In this document: piece by piece, positions 58,514-64,000 of the stretch | How positions within the stretch are numbered: the first letter of the stretch is position 1 | Layout: the number at the start of each line of letters is the position of its first letter | NCBI GenBank assembly: GCA_964643965.1 | Contig: CAZXVH010000008.1 | Coordinates: 1 to 64,000, forward strand | Source of the DNA: GCA-2746795 sp964643965 | GTDB lineage: Bacteria > Chloroflexota > Anaerolineae > Promineifilales > Promineifilaceae | DNA length: 64,000 bases | Reading direction: 5' to 3' | Notes under the pieces: model-generated | Database searches by the model: none | What the model was told of the DNA's origin: nothing | Seen by the model: the letters and a program-made list of their open reading frames with translations, nothing else | Made by a program: the position numbers and the translations under genes

Positions 58514-59755
58514 ATGCGCCAGGAAAAAGAAGCAACCGATGTCGTCATTGTGGGGGCTGCTCGCACCCCGACCGGCCGTTTTATGGGCGGACTGTCCAGT
58601 TTGAGCGCTGCTGATTTGGGAGCGTTGGCGGTGAAAACGGCCGTTACCCGGTCAGGTATTGATCCCGGCAGCGTCTATGAAGTGATTATGGGCAATGTGG
58701 TGCAGGCCGGCGGCGGCCAGGCGCCGGCGCGGCAGGCGGCGCTGCGTGGGGGTCTGCCGGATACCGTGGGGGCAACGGCCGTTAATAAAGTGTGCGGTTC
58801 CGGCTTAAAAGCAGTCATGGTGGCGGCGAATGGTATCAAAGCCGGCGAGGCTGAGGTGTTTGTGGCCGGCGGCATGGAGAGCATGAGCAACGCTCCTTAT
58901 TTACTGCCCAAAGCCCGGGAGGGGCTGCGCTACGGCGACGCCACGCTCCAAGACGCCATTTTGCATGATGGCCTGTGGTGCGCCTTCCAGGATTGGCCCA
59001 TGGGCAACGCCGCCGAGTTTATCGCCCGTCAGTTTGAGATCACACGGGCGCAGATGGATGCCTTTGCTTTGCGCAGCCATGAACGAGCAGCGCAGGCCAC
59101 AGTAAACGGCCGTTTCGCCGCCGAAATAGTTCCCGTGGAAATAAAAAGCCGTAAAGGGACAGTACGCATCGTCGTCGATGAACCGATTCGCGCCACATTT
59201 AGCGATGGCGGATACGAATTGGGAACTAACCTGGAGACATTAGCCAAACTGCCCCCCGCCTTCACCAAAGATGGCGCAGTGACGGCGGGTAATGCCCCTG
59301 GGCTTAATGATGGCGCAGCGGCGCTGGTCGTCAGCAGCCGGGCAGAGGCAGAACGGCAAGGTTTGACGCCCATGGCTCGCATTGTGGGTTATACCCTGGC
59401 GGCCGTTGAGCCAAAATGGTTGTTTGCCGCCCCGGCCCGCGCCGTGCCCAAGCTGTTGGAACGTATTGGCTGGCAGATGGAAGAGGTGGATTTGTTTGAA
59501 TTGAATGAGGCGTTTGCCGCCCAATGTTTGGCAAACGAAGCGGAGTTAAGGCAGCGCGGCCTGCCCTTCTCCTGGGATAAAACAAATGTGAATGGCGGGG
59601 CGGTGGCGCTGGGGCATCCAATTGGCGCCAGCGGCGCACGGGTGCTGGTGACGCTGCTTTATGCTTTGCAAAACCGGGGAGTGCGCCGGGGCGTGGCGGC
59701 GCTTTGTTTGGGTGGCGGCGAAGCGGTCGCGTTGGCGGTAGAGATGGAAGCATAG
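58514..59755 (+). CDS. Acetyl-CoA C-acetyltransferase (thiolase)
   Basis: A 413-residue thiolase. The nucleophilic Cys is in NKVCGSGLKAVM, the His in GGAVALGHPIGASGAR, and the second Cys in ALCLGGGEA, where the usual CIGGGQG is CLGGGEA. AGGAG is 6 bases before ATG 58514, making it a better start than 58508. It can work in fatty-acid breakdown or acetoacetyl-CoA synthesis. Confidence 0.94.
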   Translation: MRQEKEATDVVIVGAARTPTGRFMGGLSSLSAADLGALAVKTAVTRSGIDPGSVYEVIMGNVVQAGGGQAPARQAALRGGLPDTVGATAVNKVCGSGLKAVMVAANGIKAGEAEVFVAGGMESMSNAPYLLPKAREGLRYGDATLQDAILHDGLWCAFQDWPMGNAAEFIARQFEITRAQMDAFALRSHERAAQATVNGRFAAEIVPVEIKSRKGTVRIVVDEPIRATFSDGGYELGTNLETLAKLPPAFTKDGAVTAGNAPGLNDGAAALVVSSRAEAERQGLTPMARIVGYTLAAVEPKWLFAAPARAVPKLLERIGWQMEEVDLFELNEAFAAQCLANEAELRQRGLPFSWDKTNVNGGAVALGHPIGASGARVLVTLLYALQNRGVRRGVAALCLGGGEAVALAVEMEA

Positions 59756-59919
59756 GCGGCAAATGCTGGGGAAAGGTTGGGGTAGAAACGGCCGTTGTAG
59801 ACCAGGAGCAAAAATGGCACAGCTTTACAGTGAATCAACAAAGTTATGACTGCGCCAATTTTTGTACCAGTTTAAGGCTCAACCAGAAACCAAATTTCCT
59901 CAGTCAGCTTGAATCTCAC

Positions 59920-60960
59920 CTAATCTTCAACCTTTTCCAAAGAGCAAAGTGGATAATCAGCCCGATTAGAGGACCACGGTTCTGTGTACCAGAGCAGGTA
60001 TTCAGGGATGTGGTTTTCCCAGTATGGTTCTTCATGTGCGCCCTGATTTAACACCCAGGTATGGGGGATGCCGGCCGCTTCCATGTCGGCGTGGAGTTGC
60101 AAGGTGTTGGCGCGTACCCAATCTTGGGCGCCAATGTCAAGATAAATGCGCAAATCGCCCAGGTTTTGAGAGAGAGCGGTGTATTGGGGGTTTACGTCTG
60201 GTTTGGCAAACTCATCTAGCAGCGCCGCGCTGTGTCCACCCACGCTGAGAAATGCCTCTGGATGGCGAAAGGCGATTTCCAGCGCCCAGTAGCCCCCGCG
60301 GGAAAGGCCGCCCAGGGCGCGGTATTGTGGCTCGGCGCTGACGCAGTAGTTGCTTTCGATGTGGCGTGTCAGGTCTTCCAGGATGACAGTTTCGTAAGAA
60401 TTGGGGCCGCCAGAGGTATAACGCGCCCGTTCGCCGCTGTAAGGCATGACGATGACGATTGGCGGCAAGGTTCCGTTTTGGATGCCGGTTTCGGCCGCTT
60501 CATCCAGTCCGAATTGATCCCAGATAGCATCGGTGTAGGTGTTGCCGGCCAACATATAAAGCACGGGGTAGATGTGGCCGTCCTGGCCATAACAAGGGGG
60601 CAGGTAGATGCGATAGGATGATTCGCCAGCGATGGCGCTGGCAAAGAAGCCGTGGGAGACGCCGCCTGTTTGGGCACAAGGGGTTGGTGACGGGGTGGAT
60701 GAGGGTGGAGGTGATGCGGTAGGCGAGGGGGTTGAGGATGACGTGGGCAGTGCGGCGGTGGAGGCGGCAGCCGGGGTGAGGTGGGCTGTCGGTGGCGGGG
60801 CTGACGGGGTGGGTGAGAGGATAAGGGGGAAAACGGCCGTTACCATCCTCGTTGGTGGGGAGGAGAGCACAACCGTTTCCGGTACGGTGCGACAGCCTGT
60901 TGTCCATACCAGCATGAGACTGCACAGTAAAATTAGCGGCCATTTACCACAGGAAATCAC
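59920..60960 (-). CDS. Secreted lipoprotein esterase (esterase D-like)
   Basis: A 346-residue protein: signal with lipobox VWTTGC, a Ser/Thr/Pro-rich stalk (about 50-95), then an alpha/beta-hydrolase of the esterase D/enterochelin-esterase type. The nucleophile is in RALGGLSRGGYWALE, an acid is likely in YLDIGAQDW, and the His is in NQGAHEEPYWENH. The final residues (EKVED) and stop lie in a GAAGATTA mini-repeat like that at the hisC end. It overlaps the upstream gene by 17 bases. Confidence 0.85.
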   Translation of the reverse strand: MISCGKWPLILLCSLMLVWTTGCRTVPETVVLSSPPTRMVTAVFPLILSPTPSAPPPTAHLTPAAASTAALPTSSSTPSPTASPPPSSTPSPTPCAQTGGVSHGFFASAIAGESSYRIYLPPCYGQDGHIYPVLYMLAGNTYTDAIWDQFGLDEAAETGIQNGTLPPIVIVMPYSGERARYTSGGPNSYETVILEDLTRHIESNYCVSAEPQYRALGGLSRGGYWALEIAFRHPEAFLSVGGHSAALLDEFAKPDVNPQYTALSQNLGDLRIYLDIGAQDWVRANTLQLHADMEAAGIPHTWVLNQGAHEEPYWENHIPEYLLWYTEPWSSNRADYPLCSLEKVED

Positions 60961-61378
60961 TGGGTTCTTCTGCCATCAGACGGTGGTAGTTGCCGCGCCA
61001 TAAATCTGATTGGCGCGTCATCGTTTTGATTTTTATATCCGCAAATTGGAGGAACAGCTCCGCCAGCAGCTCGGGCAGTAAATCCCAGGCATCATTGCGA
61101 ATGACATCTTCAATATTAACGGCCGTTTCCTTCGTCCATTGCCAATCTCGCAAAAATCGTTCTGCCTTCATCCAATAATCCCGCTTTTCCCAGGCGTGGG
61201 CAGATTGTTCGACGCCTTCATAGATTTCACGTAGTAAATAAACAAGCGTGGCTGCCATGTCTCTGGCTTCCCCATCTATTTCAACCTTTTGGCTGAGATG
61301 ACGCAAAATTTCAGCAATGCTACGGCGATTGCGGTTACGAATTTTCGTGGGATCATTAACGTTGATAATTCTACTCAT
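60944..61378 (-). CDS. Conserved hypothetical helical protein
   Basis: A 144-residue protein starting MSRIINVNDPTKIRNRNRRS, mostly helical (MAATLVYLLREIYEGVEQSA, AERFLRDWQWTKETAV). No motif or family is recognised. The start at 61378 follows GAGAGCG. It shares its 3' end with the esterase start, so the two are coupled. Confidence 0.65.
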   Translation of the reverse strand: MSRIINVNDPTKIRNRNRRSIAEILRHLSQKVEIDGEARDMAATLVYLLREIYEGVEQSAHAWEKRDYWMKAERFLRDWQWTKETAVNIEDVIRNDAWDLLPELLAELFLQFADIKIKTMTRQSDLWRGNYHRLMAEEPSDFLW

Positions 61379-61708
61379 ATTTTTCGCTCTCCAAGACGGC
61401 GGAGATGATAACATGCCCGGACAAACGTGCAAACTTGTTTTTGAGAAAGAGTTGTCAGGTTCTATTTAAATGAACGATCTTTTTCCGAGCATCTCTAACT
61501 AGTCGCAGTAGATCGAAAAAGCATTTTTATCTGCAGATCAACTCTTTTTAAGATATTAAACTACTGAGTCTAAATTCTAGTGGCGAAAATTGAGGAAATT
61601 TGCTTTAATTAAGCCTGTTCACGACATAAAATAATCAGATAGTTGATGTTTTTTCATACCACACTGTCATTTACCGGCAACAATTATTCATTAAAAGAGG
61701 GGAAAATT
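61379..61708. other. Gene-free AT-rich stretch before glgC
   Basis: About 330 bases, clearly AT-rich, between the divergent hypothetical gene and glgC. No repeat, palindrome or clear -35/-10 pair was found. It presumably holds the promoters of both genes. Confidence 0.5.
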
Positions 61709-62965
61709 ATGCGCATGAGTGATGTTTTAGCAATTATTTTAGGTGGTGGGCGCGGTACTCGCCTATACCCACTCACCTCTGAACGCTCTAAACCGGCTGT
61801 GCCCTTGGCTGGTAAATACAGACTCATCGACATTCCTATGAGCAATTGTATTCACGCCGGTATTGAAAAAATCGCCATCCTTACCCAATTTAATTCCGTC
61901 TCCTTGCATCGCCATATCTACAGCACCTATGTGCGGGATGTGTTTACCCCTGGCTGGGTGCAGATTTTGGCGGCGGAACAAACGCCGCGCAGCGCCGACT
62001 GGTATCAAGGCACGGCCGATGCGGTGCGCAAGCAGTTGATAGAAATTAAACAGGCCGATTCAAAATACACCTTGATTTTGGCCGGTGATCATCTTTATCG
62101 TATGGATTACAGCGAGTTTGTGCAATTTCATGTAGACAGCCAGGCAGATGTGACCATTGCCGTACAGCCTGTGGGTCGAGCCGGCGCATCCGCATTGGGC
62201 ATTTTGAAATTGGCGGATGATGGCCAGATCGTGCAGTTTACGGAAAAACCCAAAACAGACGAACTTTTGGATTCCTTAGTCAGCCGCACCGATTCCGATA
62301 AACCTTATATGGCCTCGATGGGTATTTATGTATTTGAAACGGACGTTTTATTTGAACTATTAAGCAAGGAAGGCGATGATTTTGGCGGCGAAATAATTCC
62401 CAGTGTGATTGATGACAAACGAGTCATGGGCTATGTCTTTGATGGCTATTGGGAAGATATTGGTACCATTAAGCGCTTTTATGAAGTAAATCTGGAAATG
62501 ACTCACCTGGACGCCCCCTTTGATTTGTACGACGCCGAACGACCTATTTATACCCATGCTCGTTTCTTGCCCGGTTCTGAAATACATGGAGCGCATTTAC
62601 ATAATGTGCTACTCACAGATGGCTGCCGGGTACGAGACGCCTCTCTCAGTAACACCGTGGTGGGTTTGCGCAGCATCATTGGCCCGGAGGCGGTGGTGCA
62701 ATCTGTGGTGATCATGGGCGCGGATTATTATGAAACGGAGGCGGAGCTTGAAGAAAATGCCGCCTTAGGCCGGCCAGACATCGGCATTGGCGCTGGCTCT
62801 GTTATCCACCGCGCTATTCTGGATAAAAACGCGCGTATTGGCAATAATGTCCACATCCGCAGCATCCCCAACCGGCCGGACATGGAAACGGACAATTGGG
62901 TGGCGCGAGATGGTATTGTGATTGTGCCTAAAGGCGGCGTCATCCCGGATGGCACGGTTATTTAA
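61709..62965 (+). CDS. glgC: Glucose-1-phosphate adenylyltransferase (GlgC)
   Basis: GlgC makes ADP-glucose for glycogen. The 418 residues show LGGGRGTRLYPLTSERSKPA, AGKYRLIDIPMSNCI, YQGTADAVRKQL, LAGDHLYRMDY and EDIGTIKRFYEVN. A left-handed beta-helix tail follows (SVIHRAILDKNARIGNNVHI). GAGGGG precedes ATG 61709. No other glg gene is in the window. Confidence 0.95.
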   Translation: MRMSDVLAIILGGGRGTRLYPLTSERSKPAVPLAGKYRLIDIPMSNCIHAGIEKIAILTQFNSVSLHRHIYSTYVRDVFTPGWVQILAAEQTPRSADWYQGTADAVRKQLIEIKQADSKYTLILAGDHLYRMDYSEFVQFHVDSQADVTIAVQPVGRAGASALGILKLADDGQIVQFTEKPKTDELLDSLVSRTDSDKPYMASMGIYVFETDVLFELLSKEGDDFGGEIIPSVIDDKRVMGYVFDGYWEDIGTIKRFYEVNLEMTHLDAPFDLYDAERPIYTHARFLPGSEIHGAHLHNVLLTDGCRVRDASLSNTVVGLRSIIGPEAVVQSVVIMGADYYETEAELEENAALGRPDIGIGAGSVIHRAILDKNARIGNNVHIRSIPNRPDMETDNWVARDGIVIVPKGGVIPDGTVI

Positions 62966-63020
62966 GGCTTTTGTCCGGTTCAACATCCCCAAAAATTTGT
63001 TTGACGCTGACAACTGACGG

Positions 63021-64000
63021 TTACACGTCTAAATTGCGTACTTCCCCGGAATGGGTCATGATGAAGCGTTTGCGGGGCGCCACTTCCGCGCCCATGAGCA
63101 TGTCAAACGTTCTATCCGCCACTACCGCATCATCAATCGTCACCTGGAGCAGGGTGCGCTCGGCCGGGTCCATCGTCGTTTCCCACAACTGTTGGGCATT
63201 CATCTCGCCCAAACCCTTGTAGCGCTGAATACCCACTTTTTTATCACCAAGCTCTTTGAGCAGCTTTTCTTGCTGGGCTTCGGTGTAGGTGTAGTGCAAC
63301 TTCTTGCCTTCTTTGACGGCGTACAGCGGCGGCTGGGCGATGTAAAGATGGCCCCCTTCAATCAACTGCGGCATGTAGCGGAAATAGAAGGTGAGCAGCA
63401 GGGTGCGAATGTGGCTGCCGTCCACATCAGCATCCGTCATGATGATCACGCGCCCATACCGCAAATTGCTCAGATCCATCGTTTCGCCAATGCCGGTACC
63501 CATGGCGGAAATAAGCGATTTGACTTCGTTGTTTGCCAGAATTTTGTCCAGACGCGCCCGTTCTGTGTTAAGAATTTTACCGCGCAAGGGCAGAATGGCC
63601 TGGAAATGACGGTCGCGACCCTGTTTGGCCGTGCCACCGGCGGAGTCACCCTCAACGATATATAGTTCGCATTTGGCCGGGTCGCGTTCGGAACAGTCGG
63701 CCAGTTTACCGGGCAGGGTGAGGCTTTCCAGGGCGCTTTTGCGCATAACCAGGTCACGCGCTTTACGGGCAGCGTCTCGCGCCCGGGAACTGGTGAGGCA
63801 GCGCTCGATGATTTTCCGCGCTTCTCGCGGATTTTCTTCCAGGTAGGCCGACATGGCGTCTGACAAGACAGAGGAGACGATGCCGGCGACTTCCGCGTTC
63901 ATGAGCTTCACTTTGGTCTGGCTCTCAAACTGCGGGTCGGGGTGCTTGATGCTGACGACGACGGTCAAGCCTTCGCGGGTGTCGTCGCTGGAGAAGTTAT
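63021..64000 (-). CDS. gyrB: DNA gyrase/topoisomerase IV subunit B, C-terminal part (partial)
   Basis: The frame runs off the right edge; the 5' part is outside. About 326 codons are visible, including EGDSAGGTAKQGRDRHFQAI, LPLRGKILNTERARLDKIL, MTDADVDGSHIRTLLLTFYF (TOPRIM Mg ligands) and QRYKGLGEMNAQQLWETTMD. The end RKRFIMTHSGEVRNLDV matches GyrB length. GyrB is preferred to ParE, although the two are hard to part here. Confidence 0.9.
   Translation of the reverse strand, partial: NFSSDDTREGLTVVVSIKHPDPQFESQTKVKLMNAEVAGIVSSVLSDAMSAYLEENPREARKIIERCLTSSRARDAARKARDLVMRKSALESLTLPGKLADCSERDPAKCELYIVEGDSAGGTAKQGRDRHFQAILPLRGKILNTERARLDKILANNEVKSLISAMGTGIGETMDLSNLRYGRVIIMTDADVDGSHIRTLLLTFYFRYMPQLIEGGHLYIAQPPLYAVKEGKKLHYTYTEAQQEKLLKELGDKKVGIQRYKGLGEMNAQQLWETTMDPAERTLLQVTIDDAVVADRTFDMLMGAEVAPRKRFIMTHSGEVRNLDV

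Noticed and set aside
61379..61708. Riboswitch or structured RNA before glgC
   Set aside because: AT-rich but no stem system or conserved motif could be recognised.

Overview
The window reads as a draft-assembled chromosome segment of a free-living bacterium, most likely a member of the Chloroflexota (Anaerolineae-like). That placement is an inference from gene content: a short Gram-positive-type YidC followed by Jag, a PQQ-repeat lipoprotein before yidC, a tungsten-type aldehyde:ferredoxin oxidoreductase, a split PurH and a large FHA kinase with Pro/Thr linkers. No rRNA or tRNA was recognised to test it. Two N runs (10 N at 25641, 100 N at 52277) are scaffolding gaps.

Layout. Positions 36-11120 (minus strand) hold a histidine locus in the order leader peptide, terminator, hisG, hisD, hisC, hisB, phosphodiesterase, hisH, hisA, HAD phosphatase, hisF, hisI. 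A 40-residue leader peptide with 8 His in 14 codons precedes an intrinsic terminator, so the operon is probably controlled by His attenuation. Three toxin-antitoxin modules sit inside it: HEPN/MNT with an in-frame amber codon, RelE-type, and YefM/YoeB. hisE and a dedicated histidinol-phosphatase are absent. Positions 11250-16264 (plus) carry two tandem ParB-like/universal-stress fusions and two membrane-anchored helix-hairpin-helix proteins. Positions 16433-20578 form an AT-rich island with a DUF6932-like nucleotidyltransferase plus an unknown partner, an HNH endonuclease and a C5-cytosine methyltransferase. Next come an ABC-F remnant, arylsulfatase, C25 peptidase, a signal-peptidase-like protein, nadD, obg, yceD, rdgB and a kinase-FHA-TSP3-CBM9-like receptor. 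Positions 32737-36725 are a pterin/tungsten cluster (MoaD, DUF1952-like protein, AOR, a protoglobin fused to a MoaD-like domain, Mop). Positions 37525-49927 are mixed metabolism (acyl-CoA synthetase, MaoC hydratase, AidB-like dehydrogenase, MazG, HAD-MazG fusion, VapBC). Positions 50081-51908 are the two halves of PurH as separate genes. Positions 53217-57149 are the rpmH-rnpA-yidD-lipoprotein-yidC-jag cluster. Then follow aldo/keto reductase, thiolase, esterase, glgC and the C-terminal part of gyrB/parE at the right edge.

The strongest window-wide signal is a 10-bp palindrome, AACGGCCGTT, found about once per kilobase (66 exact copies counted by eye; about 0.06 expected by chance). It lies mostly inside genes, where about 80 percent of the coding copies are read in the Thr-Ala-Val frame. 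It behaves like the cyanobacterial HIP1 element but has a different sequence. It is missing from the genes of the AT-rich island. Superimposed are several families of short intergenic repeats and hairpins. Some of these have entered genes in frame (hisF, hisH, hisI) or supply stop codons and C-termini (hisC, the 38296 methyltransferase, the 59920 esterase).
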